Shown: positions 54,690 to 63,081, numbered from the stretch's first letter. The stretch: DNA of 63,081 nucleotides from Rhizobium sp. Q54 (GCA_945871425.1 CAMBVS010000018.1:1-63081), one strand, 5' to 3'. Notes: generated from the letters alone by a model not told the origin. Made by a program: numbers and translations.

Positions 54690-54867
54690 GGTTTCAATCT
54701 GGCTCCGTATTGGCGCCATTAGTAGCACGCCGTCGCCCCCGGCCGGAAGAGGTTATCGCCAGCGGCGATCTCCCGCCCCTCGATCTTCATCCTGGAAATG
54801 GGATTTTTGAGCCTAGTTGGCGCGCGCCCCTTCCAAAGCGTCGCACAACAGGACGATGAGGCCCGCC

Positions 54868-55218
54868 ATGGCACGCCGACGCGCTGAGACGACGAACGAC
54901 GACGAGACGATCACGCGCGGCACCGGCAACGTGTTCGCCGACTTGGGCTACGCAGATGCCGACGAGCGGCAGACCAAGCTGCGCCTGGCGCACGTCCTCA
55001 ACGGCGTGATCGCCCGCCGCCTGACCCAGGCCGCCGCGGCGGCGAAGCTGAGCGTCAACCAGCCGAAGATGTCGGCGCTGGCGAACTACAAGCTCGACGG
55101 CGTCTCGGTCGAACGGCTGATGACGTTCCTGACCGCGCTCGACCAGGACGTGGAGATCACCATCAGGACCAAGCCACGGTCGAGAGCGGCGGCGCGGAAT
55201 TTGGTGGTGGCAGCGTGA
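54868..55218 (+). CDS. XRE/HigA-like helix-turn-helix protein
   Basis: A 116-aa DNA-binding protein. TRGTGNVFADLGYADADERQTKLRLAHVLNGVIARRLTQAAAAAKLSVNQPKMSALANYKLDGVSVERLMTFLTALD is a clear HigA-type XRE domain of the group usually paired with a RelE/HigB toxin. No toxin frame is visible on either side, so it may be an orphan antitoxin or a plain regulator. The ATG at 54868 has GAGG upstream; ATG at 54856 is an alternative. Confidence 0.83.
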   Translation: MARRRAETTNDDETITRGTGNVFADLGYADADERQTKLRLAHVLNGVIARRLTQAAAAAKLSVNQPKMSALANYKLDGVSVERLMTFLTALDQDVEITIRTKPRSRAAARNLVVAA

Positions 55219-55285
55219 AAATCCTTATGGAGAAACAAGAGGGAAGTCCGCGCCGAAATTGGCTCGTAGCGGCCTCTTCTTCTGA

Positions 55286-56404
55286 TCAGGTGTCGAAAAA
55301 TTCTTCGTAGTCCTCAAGGATCGTCTCACGCATGTGAGAGAGGTTTGGTTGGGACAGAATTTCTTCGATGGCTTCATATGACAAGAAAGAGCACCGCTCG
55401 GACATTGCCCCTCCCTCAAGCACGGAGAACACTGGCCGAACTATTTCACGTCGGACCTGCTCGCGTCGGTCGCTCGGCGCTACAATATGAAGTGAAATGT
55501 TCATGCGAGGCTGCATCGCAAGAAGGTCGGCCATTCGAAGCAGGCCGCTGTAGATCGCTGTCGTATGTTCGACCTCGAATGCGTGGGCGATTGATCGCCT
55601 CTGTAGCCAGATGACGTCGATGTTCTCAATCGTTTTCAATGTCGTCAAATCGTAGTTGAGGGGCAAGTTGGATACAAATTTTTCGTGAATGGCACCGGGA
55701 ATTGTTCCTAAGACGCGGGCCCGATCACCGGGCGGAACCCAAATGTTGAATCCCAGCGTCACACCTAGTTCAGCTACCTTCGCCTGTATCCTAGTCGATG
55801 CACGGACGTCTCGCACTGGCTCAACGGGCACATCTTCTTCGTCATCACGCTCCGGAACCTCGACCTCAATCTCACCTCGTTCAGTGCGCACCACCGTCCT
55901 GTTGACTATGTGACGACGGTCAGCAGCATCCAATTCGTAACGCTTTCGATCATGCTCTTGGCGTCTAAGAGCTTCCGCAACGATGTGCGCGTCGGATTCC
56001 GTGATCGCAATTAAGGACTGCCTCAGTCTCGCGAACTGCGCCCAGCCGCGAGATCCCACTACAAGTGATCGGGTAAAGGACAAGCTGTTCCAAATTTCGG
56101 GCTCAACGATCGGCACCGCGTGCTCGAAATCGAGCATCACTTTGGGCGTGACGTCAAAACGTATGGGAAAGGGATCGTTGACGTCAGCGAAGACGGGTGA
56201 TGAGTCCTCAAAAGCTTTGCTCTTAACCTCTAAGATCCCACACCATCGCGACAGCTTAACCAGGTAACAGAGGAATACGTCCCCGGGTTCGACACGCCCA
56301 AAGGCCGTCTTCCGTTGCCGTGGGCGAAATCCGGAAACTGTCGCCCCGTGCTCCCGAAATCGTTGCCACGTGTATGGCGTGAAGAGATCAAGCCAATATT
56401 GCAA
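55286..56404 (-). CDS. EVE-domain protein with PD-(D/E)XK-like nuclease domain
   Basis: A 372-aa protein unlike its neighbours in composition (GC about 40-60% in counted stretches, against about two thirds elsewhere). Residues 1-115 fit an EVE/PUA-like modified-base reader: YWLDLFTPYTWQRFREHG, GRVEPGDVFLCYLVKLSRWCGILEV, PFPIRFDVTPKVML. After a ~60-residue acidic linker, residues 200-330 look like a PD-(D/E)XK fold: IQAKVAELGVTLGFNIWVPPGDR, ENIDVIWLQRRSIAHAFEVEHTTAIYSGLLRM and MNISLHIVAPSDRR. Candidate acidic residues are D263, E277 and E279; the usual Lys is not seen (E-x-E-H). I infer a modification-dependent (type IV) restriction enzyme. The start is TTG at 56404. Confidence 0.7.
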   Translation of the reverse strand: MQYWLDLFTPYTWQRFREHGATVSGFRPRQRKTAFGRVEPGDVFLCYLVKLSRWCGILEVKSKAFEDSSPVFADVNDPFPIRFDVTPKVMLDFEHAVPIVEPEIWNSLSFTRSLVVGSRGWAQFARLRQSLIAITESDAHIVAEALRRQEHDRKRYELDAADRRHIVNRTVVRTERGEIEVEVPERDDEEDVPVEPVRDVRASTRIQAKVAELGVTLGFNIWVPPGDRARVLGTIPGAIHEKFVSNLPLNYDLTTLKTIENIDVIWLQRRSIAHAFEVEHTTAIYSGLLRMADLLAMQPRMNISLHIVAPSDRREQVRREIVRPVFSVLEGGAMSERCSFLSYEAIEEILSQPNLSHMRETILEDYEEFFDT

Positions 56405-56489
56405 CTCGCGCCCCCGCTTGGACTGCAGCCGAGCTAAGTCCCGTTAGCCTCCGGGATAGAGGTGCTTACGTCGAGTGAATATTTGCCCC

Positions 56490-56700
56490 CTACCCCCACT
56501 CGATCGTTACCGGCGACTTGCTCGTCACGTCTTAGATGACGCGGTTGATGCCGCGGCATTCGTCGATGATGCGGGTGGCACACTTGGCCAGGAAGCCGTG
56601 ATCGAAGGCGTCGCTGTGAGCGATCATGCCGCCGGTCGAGGTGACGGCGCGTAGAGCGAGCACGCGGTCGTAGCTCCGCGCGTCGCCCCATCACGCCGAC
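56490..56700 (-). pseudogene. Duplicated, mutated 3' end of guaA
   Basis: These 211 bases align with the last 210 bases of guaA (58501-58710) with about 32 mismatches and one inserted base, near 85% identity by hand count. Translation gives [19 protein letters not shown] then an early stop (TAA) where guaA has Tyr, then DVTSKSPVTIEW and TAG. The copy lies 25 bp past the ABC-F stop, so ABC-F is bracketed by two guaA tails in direct orientation. This fits an old insertion at the guaA 3' end or a tandem duplication; either way it is no longer coding. Confidence 0.82.
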
Positions 56701-56725
56701 AGCGCGCACACGCAGCATCCCGACA

Positions 56726-58354
56726 CTAGCCGCTCGGGTGAAGCCCCGGCGCTTCCCGGCCCGTCGCTGTCACATAGTCGGTGTAGCCGCCGCCGAACTG
56801 ATGCACGCCGTCGGGCGTCAGCTCCAGCACGCGGTTCGAGAGCTGGGCCAGGAAGTGGCGGTCGTGGCTGACGAACAGCATGGTGCCCTCGAACTCCGAC
56901 AAGGCCTGGACCAGCATGTCCTTCGTCGCCATGTCCAGATGGTTCGTCGGCTCGTCGAGAACCAGGAAGTTCGGCGGATCGAACAGCATCTTCGCCATGA
57001 CCAGGCGCGCCTTCTCGCCGCCGGACAGCACGCGGCAGGGCTTCTCGATATCGTCGCCGGAAAAGCCGAAGCAACCGGCCAGCGTGCGCAGCGTGCCTTG
57101 TCCGGCCAGCGGGAACGACGTCTCCAGGGATTCGAACACCGTCTCGTCGCCGTCCAGCAGGTCCATGGCGTGCTGGGCGAAATAGCCCATGCGCACGCTG
57201 CTGCCGAGGGTCACCGTCCCTTCATCCGGCGCGGTCTCGCCGGCCACCAGCTTCAGCAGCGTGGATTTCCCCGCGCCGTTGGCGCCCAGCACGCACCAGC
57301 GCTCGCGGCGGCGCACCTTGAAATCGAATCCTGAGTAGATCGACTGGCTGCCATAGCCCTTGTGAACCTTCCTGAAGCTCGCCACGTCGTCGCCCGAGCG
57401 CGGCGGGGCGCGGAACTCGAACTGGACGGACTGGCGGCGCCGGGGCGGTTCCACCCGTTCGATCTTGTCCAGCTTCTTCACCCGGCTCTGGACCTGCGCG
57501 GCATGCGAAGCGCGCGCCTTGAAGCGCTCGATGAACTTGATCTCCTTGGCGAGCATCGCCTGCTGGCGCTCGAACTGTGCCTGGCGCTGCGTCTCGTTCA
57601 GCGCCCGCTGCCGGTCGTAGAAATCGTAGTTGCCCGAATATGTCGTGAGCGAGCCGCCGTCGATCTCCACGATCTTGCCGACGATGCGGTTCATGAACTC
57701 GCGGTCATGCGATGTCATCAGCAGCGCGCCGTCGTAGTTCTTGAGGAAGGCTTCCAGCCAGATCAGGCTTTCGAGGTCCAGATGGTTGCTGGGCTCGTCC
57801 AGCAGCATGCCGTCGGGGCGCATCAGCAGGATGCGGGCGAGGGCCACGCGCATCTTCCAGCCGCCCGACAGCAGGCCGACATCGCCATCCATGCGTTCCT
57901 GGCTGAAGCTGAGCCCTGCGAGCACTTCCCGCGCCCGGGCCTCCAGCGCATACCCGTCCAGTTCCTGGAAACGCGTCTGCACCTCGCCATAGCGCTCGAC
58001 GATCGCGTCCATATCGCCGGCCCGGTCCGGATCGTTCATCTGGGCCTCGAGGCTGGCCATCTCGGCCGAGAGCTGGCTCACCGGCCCGACGCCGTCCATC
58101 ACCGCCGCGACGGCGGTCTGGCCCGACATCTCGCCGACATCCTGATTGAAATAGCCGATGGTCATGCCGGTATCGATCGACACCTGGCCGTCATCGGGCC
58201 GGTCCTCGCCGGCGATCATCCGGAACAGCGTCGTCTTGCCGGCGCCGTTCGGCCCGACCAGCCCCACCTTCTCCCCCTTCTGGAGGCCCATCGACGCGTC
58301 GATGAACAGGAGTTGATGGCCGTGCTGTTTGACGATGTTGTCGAGACGAATCAT
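56726..58354 (-). CDS. ABC-F family ATPase
   Basis: Cytoplasmic ABC protein of 542 aa with two nucleotide-binding domains and no membrane part. First domain: GPNGAGKTTLFRM, signature LLSGGWKMRVALARILL, LLDEPSNHLDLESLIW. Linker about 250-330 with the charged P-site tRNA-interaction motif region. Second domain: GANGAGKSTLLKL, VLSGGEKARLVMAKM, VLDEPTNHLDMATKD. ABC-F proteins act on ribosomes (EttA/Uup/YheS types). I start at ATG 58354, where MIRLDNIV begins the domain; a longer frame to 58447 is unconserved. It lies between guaA and a duplicated guaA tail. Confidence 0.92.
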   Translation of the reverse strand: MIRLDNIVKQHGHQLLFIDASMGLQKGEKVGLVGPNGAGKTTLFRMIAGEDRPDDGQVSIDTGMTIGYFNQDVGEMSGQTAVAAVMDGVGPVSQLSAEMASLEAQMNDPDRAGDMDAIVERYGEVQTRFQELDGYALEARAREVLAGLSFSQERMDGDVGLLSGGWKMRVALARILLMRPDGMLLDEPSNHLDLESLIWLEAFLKNYDGALLMTSHDREFMNRIVGKIVEIDGGSLTTYSGNYDFYDRQRALNETQRQAQFERQQAMLAKEIKFIERFKARASHAAQVQSRVKKLDKIERVEPPRRRQSVQFEFRAPPRSGDDVASFRKVHKGYGSQSIYSGFDFKVRRRERWCVLGANGAGKSTLLKLVAGETAPDEGTVTLGSSVRMGYFAQHAMDLLDGDETVFESLETSFPLAGQGTLRTLAGCFGFSGDDIEKPCRVLSGGEKARLVMAKMLFDPPNFLVLDEPTNHLDMATKDMLVQALSEFEGTMLFVSHDRHFLAQLSNRVLELTPDGVHQFGGGYTDYVTATGREAPGLHPSG

Positions 58355-58420
58355 GAGGTCCGTGCTGAAAGAGGTTGGGCTTGCTGGAAATGGCGAGGGA
58401 AGCGGTGTCGCGGCGGCGTC

Positions 58421-58479
58421 CGACCGTCGCTTCGCTCCGGCCCCCACCCCGCCCTCCCCCGCTTCGCGGGAGAGGGGGC
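58421..58479. repeat. Dispersed intergenic repeat, copy 1
   Basis: On the minus strand: CCCTCTCCCGCGAAGCGGGG then GAGGGCGGGGTGGGGGCC and GCGAAGCGACGGTCGG. A near-identical block ends the window at 62991-63050. The core is a hairpin (CTCTCCCGC / GCGGGGGAG), so it may be a REP-like element. It is the only feature between the ABC-F and guaA genes. Confidence 0.6.
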
Positions 58480-58500
58480 ACGAAACTCAGCGCGGTCGCC

Positions 58501-60048
58501 CTACTCCCACTCGATCGTCCCCGGCGGCTTCGAGGTCACGTCGTAGGTGACGCGGTTGATGCCGCGGCATTCGTTGATGATGCGCGTCGCACACTTCGCC
58601 AGGAAAGCGTGCTCGAAGGGGTAGCTGTCGGCGGTCATGCCGTCGGTCGAGGTGACGGCGCGGAGCGCCAGCACGTGGTCGTAGGAGCGGGCGTCGCCCA
58701 TGACGCCGACGGTCTTGACCGGCAGCAGCACGGCGAAGGCCTGCCAGATTTTGTCGTAGAGGCCGGCCTTGCGGATCTCATCCAGATAGACGGCGTCGGC
58801 CTTCCTGAGGAGATCCAGCTTGGCGCGGTCGATGGTGCCGGGCATGCGGATGGCGAGGCCAGGCCCGGGGAACGGGTGGCGGCCGACCAGGCTCTCGGGC
58901 AGTCCCAGCTCGCGCCCCAGTGCCCGCACCTCGTCCTTGAACAGCTCGCGGAGCGGCTCGACCAGCTTCAGATGCATCCGCTCCGGCAATCCCCCGACAT
59001 TGTGGTGGCTCTTGATGGTGACGCTGGGGCCGCCGGTGAAGCTGACGCTCTCGATCACGTCGGGGTAGAGCGTGCCCTGGGCCAGGAACTGCGCGTCGCC
59101 GACCGTCTTCGCCTCGGCCTCGAACACGTCGATGAACAGGCCGCCGATGATCTTCCGCTTCTGCTCGGGGTCGCTGACGCCGTCGAGCTTCTTAAGGAAC
59201 AGGTCGGAGGCGTCCTTGTGGATCAGCGGGATGTTGTAGGTGCCTCGGAACAGCTTCACCACCTCCTCGGCTTCGCCCTGGCGGAGCAGGCCATGGTCGA
59301 CGAAGACGCAGGTGAGCTGGTCGCCGATGGCCTCGTGCAGAAGCACGGCGACCACCGAGGAGTCGACGCCGCCGGAAAGCCCGCAGATCACCTTGCCCTT
59401 GCCCACCTGCTCGCGGACGCGCCGGATCGCCTCGGCGCGAAACGCCTTCATCGACCAGTCGCCGGAGCAGCCGGCGATGCCGCGGGTGAAGTTGCGGAGG
59501 ATCTTCGCGCCGTCGGGCGTGTGCACGACTTCCAGGTGGAACTGCACGCCGTAGAACCTGCGCGTCTCGTCGGCGATGGCGGCGAAGGGCGAGCCCTCGC
59601 TGGTCGCCACCACCTTGAAACCCGGCGGAATGGCGGTGACCTTGTCGCCGTGGTTCATCCAGATCGGGTAGCGGCTGCCCTTCTGCCAGACGCCGTCGAA
59701 CAGCGGGCTCGGCTCCTTGATCTCGAGCTCGGCGCGGCCGAATTCGCGATCATGCCCGCTCTCCACCCCGCCGCCGAGCTGAGCCGCCATGGTCTGCTCG
59801 CCGTAGCAGATGCCGAGCACGGGCAGCTTCGCCTCGAACACCCATTGCGGCGCCCGGGGCGTCGTCTGCTCGGTGACCGAGGCGGGTCCGCCGGAGAGGA
59901 TGATCGCCTTGGGCTGGAACGCCTGCTGCTTCTTCACGTCGGTGTTGAACGGCATGATCTCGCAATAGACGCCGTTCTCGCGCACGCGCCTTGCGATCAG
60001 CTGGGTGAATTGCGAGCCGAAGTCCAATATGAGCACGCGATCGGTCAT
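58501..60048 (-). CDS. guaA: GMP synthase (glutamine-hydrolysing)
   Basis: Converts XMP to GMP with glutamine, 515 aa. Glutaminase nucleophile C81 in LGICYGEQ (Met is usual after the Gly; here Glu); the catalytic His and Glu are in [10 protein letters not shown] (H171, E173), where the usual Pro is Leu. The ATP-pyrophosphatase P-loop is [12 protein letters not shown] and the C-terminal dimerisation region ends [22 protein letters not shown]. Its ATG overlaps the stop of the double-GNAT gene (ATGA). A mutated copy of its last 210 bp lies at 56490. Confidence 0.97.
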   Translation of the reverse strand: MTDRVLILDFGSQFTQLIARRVRENGVYCEIMPFNTDVKKQQAFQPKAIILSGGPASVTEQTTPRAPQWVFEAKLPVLGICYGEQTMAAQLGGGVESGHDREFGRAELEIKEPSPLFDGVWQKGSRYPIWMNHGDKVTAIPPGFKVVATSEGSPFAAIADETRRFYGVQFHLEVVHTPDGAKILRNFTRGIAGCSGDWSMKAFRAEAIRRVREQVGKGKVICGLSGGVDSSVVAVLLHEAIGDQLTCVFVDHGLLRQGEAEEVVKLFRGTYNIPLIHKDASDLFLKKLDGVSDPEQKRKIIGGLFIDVFEAEAKTVGDAQFLAQGTLYPDVIESVSFTGGPSVTIKSHHNVGGLPERMHLKLVEPLRELFKDEVRALGRELGLPESLVGRHPFPGPGLAIRMPGTIDRAKLDLLRKADAVYLDEIRKAGLYDKIWQAFAVLLPVKTVGVMGDARSYDHVLALRAVTSTDGMTADSYPFEHAFLAKCATRIINECRGINRVTYDVTSKPPGTIEWE

Positions 60049-61139
60049 CGAGTTTCCTTCCAGCGCCGGAGGTCGGGCCAGTCATAGGCCACCTCCGGGT
60101 ATCTGATTCCGCCGATGTCGTTGTGGCCGGCCTCTGTGGCGGTGCCGCCGATGCGCTCGTAGAAGGCGCGGGCCGGTGCGTTCTCGCGCAAGGTCCAGAT
60201 CCGCCCCTCGTTCATGCCGAGCTCCAGCATGCGCTCGAACGAGGTCACCACCAGCCGGCGGCCGACGCCGCGGCCCTGAAACTCCGGCAGCACGTAGAGC
60301 GCATAGACCTCGCCGCGGCTGGTGTCGGTCGAGTGCTGGCGGGGGCCGCCCGAGGCGAAGCCGACCACCCGCTCGCCGGCGGCCGCGACGAAGCAGAAGC
60401 TCGTGCCCTTGGCCTCGGCGATCACCTGGGCCCAGAAGGCCGCGATGCGGACGTCGCTCATGTCGTCCAACAGCCGCGGCGGCATGATCCGGCGGTAGGC
60501 CTCGCGCCAGGTGTCGATCTGCACGCGGGCGATGCCGGCGGCGTCGTCGAAATCGGCATGGCGGATCTCGATCGCCGAGATGCGGTCGCGCCAGGCGGCG
60601 ACGGCGATGCCGGCATCGTCCCAGCCATAGAGGACGGAGGGTCGGATCAGGCCGGCGATCGACGGGTTCTCGGCGAACTCGACCTCGCGGCCGCCTAAGC
60701 GCGCGAAGAAGGCCCGGCCGCGGTCGTTGCCGGCCAGCGTCCACAGGCGCACGCGCCGGCGCCCGGACCGGGCCAGATCCATGAACGCCGCCGCCATCAG
60801 CGCCTCGCCGACGCCGCGGCCGCGCCACCACGACAGCACGTAGAGCGAATAGACCTCGGCATCGCAGCCGATGTCGCCGTCGCGGGGCGGGCCGCCGGCA
60901 ATCACGCCGACCGCCTCGGTGCCGACCATGGCGACATGACCGAACCGCCCCTCGCCCTCGGCGAGGCGACGCCTCCACTTCTCGAGCTGGGCCGCCTCGT
61001 CGACGACGTCCAGCACCTCCGCCGGGAAGAGGCTGCGATAGGCCGAGCGCCAGCCTTCGAGCTGGATGCGCGCGGCAGCCGGCGCATCCGCGGCCGTAGC
61101 CGGGCGAATCTTGACCTCGATGCCGGCGCCCTCGGTCAC
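60045..61139 (-). CDS. Protein with two GNAT acetyltransferase domains
   Basis: A 364-aa protein with two complete GNAT folds in tandem. Motif A of the first is [21 protein letters not shown] (about residue 94) and of the second [21 protein letters not shown] (about 285); both have R/Q-x-x-G-x-G/A for acetyl-CoA. Each half begins with an [15 protein letters not shown] / [15 protein letters not shown] strand-helix. It overlaps guaA by four bases downstream and a further single-GNAT gene by four bases upstream, so all are probably co-transcribed. Targets unknown. Confidence 0.9.
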   Translation of the reverse strand: MTEGAGIEVKIRPATAADAPAAARIQLEGWRSAYRSLFPAEVLDVVDEAAQLEKWRRRLAEGEGRFGHVAMVGTEAVGVIAGGPPRDGDIGCDAEVYSLYVLSWWRGRGVGEALMAAAFMDLARSGRRRVRLWTLAGNDRGRAFFARLGGREVEFAENPSIAGLIRPSVLYGWDDAGIAVAAWRDRISAIEIRHADFDDAAGIARVQIDTWREAYRRIMPPRLLDDMSDVRIAAFWAQVIAEAKGTSFCFVAAAGERVVGFASGGPRQHSTDTSRGEVYALYVLPEFQGRGVGRRLVVTSFERMLELGMNEGRIWTLRENAPARAFYERIGGTATEAGHNDIGGIRYPEVAYDWPDLRRWKETR

Positions 61140-61675
61140 GGCCGGTCCATCGCCGCGACACGCTCGATACCGGGCCGATCCCAGGCATAGGAGACGCCGG
61201 TGTGCGGCGCCGGCTCGGTGTGGTCCTCGCGCAGGCCCGGCACGCCACCCAGCTTGCGATAGAAGGCCTCGCCCGCGACGTTGCCGACATGCACCCAGAG
61301 ATGCGCGGACTTGCGCTCGTCATTGCGGAAGCGGGCGAACATCCGCGCCATCAGCCGGCCGCCGATGCCGCGGCGGCGAACCCGGGACAGGAGATAGATC
61401 GCATAGACCTCGGCATCGAAGCCGTACTTGCCGCGCGTCGGCCCACCGGAGGCGAAGCCGACGACGTCATCCATTTCGAGCGCGACGATGGTGTGCCGGC
61501 CGTCTTTCGCCGGCAGGCCGCGGCGCCAATGGGCGGCGCGCCCGGCCTCGTCGAGGCCGTCCAGATAGGCATCGGGGACGAGGCCGCGATAGGTCGTGCG
61601 CCAGCCCTCGACATGGACGCGCGCGATGCCGGCGGCATCATCAGGGCCGGCGTCGCGAAGCACGATCCCGCTCAC
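61136..61675 (-). CDS. GNAT acetyltransferase
   Basis: A 179-aa single GNAT protein. Start GTG at 61675, overlapping the rsmB-like stop by four bases (GTGA). [34 protein letters not shown] is the first strand-helix region, and IYLLSRVRRRGIGGRLMARMFARF is motif A with the acetyl-CoA loop RRxGxG. It resembles the second half of the next gene, so the three GNAT domains may come from duplication. Function unknown. Confidence 0.88.
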   Translation of the reverse strand: MSGIVLRDAGPDDAAGIARVHVEGWRTTYRGLVPDAYLDGLDEAGRAAHWRRGLPAKDGRHTIVALEMDDVVGFASGGPTRGKYGFDAEVYAIYLLSRVRRRGIGGRLMARMFARFRNDERKSAHLWVHVGNVAGEAFYRKLGGVPGLREDHTEPAPHTGVSYAWDRPGIERVAAMDRP

Positions 61676-62973
61676 GAGCGGCGCTCCAGCACGGCGAGGA
61701 AGAAGCCGTCGGTGCCGTGCTGCGCCGGCGTGAGGCGCAGCGACGGCCGGTCGGTCGGCGCGCTGCCGCCGATCGCCGCCGACCAGATCTCGCCGATCGG
61801 TAGTTGCGCGAAGCCGACATGGGTCGAAAGGAAGTGCGCGACCTGGTCCTCGTTCTCTTCCTTCAAGAGCGCGCATGTCGCGTAGATCAGGCGCCCGCCG
61901 GTCTTCACCAGCCGCGCCGCCTTGTCCAGGATCTCGCGCTGCTCGCGGACCAGCGCCTCGATGTCGTCCGGCCCATAGCGCCAGCGAGCATCGGGATTGC
62001 GCCGCCAGGTGCCCGAGCCGCTGCACGGCGCATCGACCAGCACACGGTCGAAGTTGCCGGCCTGGCGCTTCACCCATTTGTCGCCGGGGGCCAGCAGATG
62101 CGTCTCGACATTGTGGACGCCGGCGCGGCGGAGCCGCACCTTCGCCCGATCCAGCCGCCCTTCGGAGGTGTCGCAGGCGACCAGCCGGCCCTCGTTCCGC
62201 ATCGAGGCGGCGAGCGCCAGCGTCTTGCCGCCGGCACCGGCGCAATAGTCGACCACCTTCCTGCCGGGCCTGGCGTCGACCAGCGCCGCCACGATCTGCG
62301 AGCCCTCGTCCTGGACCTCGACCATGCCGCTCCTGAACGCGGTCCAGTGCTCGATCGGTTTCCTGGCGCCAAGCCTGAGCCCCAGCGGCGACAGCGTCGT
62401 CGGCTCGGCCTCGATGCCCTCGGCCTTCAGCGCCGCTTGCGCCTCGTCGCGGTCCTTCGCCTTCAGGAGGTTGGCGCGGAGATCGAACGGTGCGGTCCGG
62501 TTCAGCGCCGACATCTCCTCGGCGAAACGCTCGCCGAAGAGCGCGCGCAGGCGCTCGGCCAGCCAGTAGGGGCATTCCGGCGGCGCGTCCGGCGCGTCCA
62601 GCGGCCGGCCGGCCAATTTCTCCGCCAGCGCCACCTCACGTTCCGAGAGCGCGCCGGTCGCATGCGGGCCGGCCGAGAACAGCATCTCGATCGCGTCCAT
62701 CGAGCGCCCGTCGGCGACCATGACGTCGGCCAGCACGCGCCGTCGCGCATCGACCACGTCGCGATATCCGGACTCGCGCAGATGCCAGTCGAGGCGGGCA
62801 CGGCGGCGCAGCACGCCGAAGACCCGCTCGGCGATCGCCTGGCGGTCCTTGGAGCCGATGTAGCGGCGGTCGCGGAAATAGCGGTCGAGCACGCGGTCGG
62901 CCGGCGGCGCGGATTCAGCCGAAATGGCGCCGAGCGCCTCGATCGCGGCGGCGAGGCGGGCGGAGGGGGTCAT
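61672..62973 (-). CDS. RsmB/NOP-family RNA (cytosine-5) methyltransferase
   Basis: SAM-dependent m5C RNA methyltransferase of 433 aa. An N-terminal NusB-like helical part (LDRYFRDRRYIGSKDRQAIAERVFGVLRRRARLDWHL) precedes the catalytic domain. SAM motif I is DYCAGAGGKTLALAA; motif IV is DAPCSGSGTWRRNPD; the nucleophile Cys is in IYATCALLKEENEDQV. The ATG at 62973 has AAAGG upstream. It is the first gene of a four-gene operon with overlaps to the GNAT gene, double-GNAT gene and guaA. Confidence 0.92.
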   Translation of the reverse strand: MTPSARLAAAIEALGAISAESAPPADRVLDRYFRDRRYIGSKDRQAIAERVFGVLRRRARLDWHLRESGYRDVVDARRRVLADVMVADGRSMDAIEMLFSAGPHATGALSEREVALAEKLAGRPLDAPDAPPECPYWLAERLRALFGERFAEEMSALNRTAPFDLRANLLKAKDRDEAQAALKAEGIEAEPTTLSPLGLRLGARKPIEHWTAFRSGMVEVQDEGSQIVAALVDARPGRKVVDYCAGAGGKTLALAASMRNEGRLVACDTSEGRLDRAKVRLRRAGVHNVETHLLAPGDKWVKRQAGNFDRVLVDAPCSGSGTWRRNPDARWRYGPDDIEALVREQREILDKAARLVKTGGRLIYATCALLKEENEDQVAHFLSTHVGFAQLPIGEIWSAAIGGSAPTDRPSLRLTPAQHGTDGFFLAVLERRS

Positions 62974-62990
62974 CGCGCGACCTTTCGGAC

Positions 62991-63050
62991 TCCCTCTCCG
63001 GCGCGGCGGGGGAGGGCCGGGGTGGGGGCCGCGCGCAGCGAGGGTCGGCA
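62991..63050. repeat. Dispersed intergenic repeat, copy 2
   Basis: Plus strand: CCCTCTCCGGCGCGGCGGGG then GAGGGCCGGGGTGGGGGCCG and CAGCGAGGGTCGG. It matches copy 1 (58421-58479, opposite strand) closely, including the GGAGGG-CGGGGTGGGGGCC core and a GCGA-rich tail. It lies upstream of the rsmB-like gene at the end of the window and may continue beyond it. Confidence 0.6.
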
Positions 63051-63081
63051 TTCGTCACAGTCCCGGAACGCCCTCGCTGCG

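Overview
The window reads as chromosome of a high-GC alphaproteobacterium, most like a Rhodospirillales-type soil or water organism. The signs are GC near two thirds in most genes, alphaproteobacterial families (DUF2794, DUF1127), an alphaproteobacterial-type LexA box (GTTC-N7-GTTC), the yfgM-bamB-der gene order, and many solute-binding-protein transporters. I see no rRNA, tRNA, CRISPR array, transposase or integrase.

Layout. 0.35-5.7 kb: leftward surface-polysaccharide type genes (DegT aminotransferase, SDR epimerase, GT-C membrane glycosyltransferase behind a good promoter with a palindrome, FG-GAP/UnbV protein). 5.7-8.4 kb: D-aminoacylase, O6-alkylguanine repair protein, NTF2-like protein. 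8.4-17 kb: CocE-type hydrolase, then a divergent regulon with DUF1446 + DUF4387 + ABC binding protein to the left and GntR/FCD regulator + fused permease + ATPase to the right; matching ATTGTCGACAAT palindromes sit in front of both arms. 17-27.8 kb: MocR regulator, DUF1127, DUF3303, 2-hydroxyacid dehydrogenase, MFS exporter, a three-gene TRAP transporter with an internal attenuator, and a MoxR/CoxE pair. 27.9-36.7 kb: two tandem diguanylate cyclases with the decayed tail of a third between them, TauE, yciA, parE, an unrecognised gene, a frameshifted amidase, a PhyH dioxygenase. 36.7-46.5 kb: the yfgM-bamB-der-DUF4406-LOG operon, a frameshifted AhpD-like gene, DUF2794, an orphan peptide-type binding protein, hrpB. 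46.5-56.7 kb: a patchwork of small genes and gene scars with a LexA-boxed divergent promoter, a doubly operated ArsR operon, a VapBC-type pair, an orphan antitoxin-like gene, and a lower-GC EVE-plus-nuclease gene that looks like a modification-dependent restriction enzyme. 56.5-63 kb: a mutated copy of the 3' end of guaA, an ABC-F gene, intact guaA, and a tightly overlapped rsmB-like / GNAT / GNAT-GNAT / guaA operon.

Most interesting: (1) the EVE + PD-(D/E)XK-like gene in an accessory patch beside a guaA tail duplication that brackets the ABC-F gene, suggesting an old insertion at guaA; (2) the DUF1446/DUF4387/ABC regulon with paired operators; (3) the LexA box between a 2'-5' RNA ligase-like gene and a cupin gene; (4) two ArsR operators 32 bp apart; (5) several readable scars of gene loss. 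Two frameshifts (amidase, AhpD) are each repaired by one G in a similar GCGGC context, so assembly error should be excluded before calling them pseudogenes. All family calls are from reading the sequence; no database search was run, and alignments and identities are hand counts.
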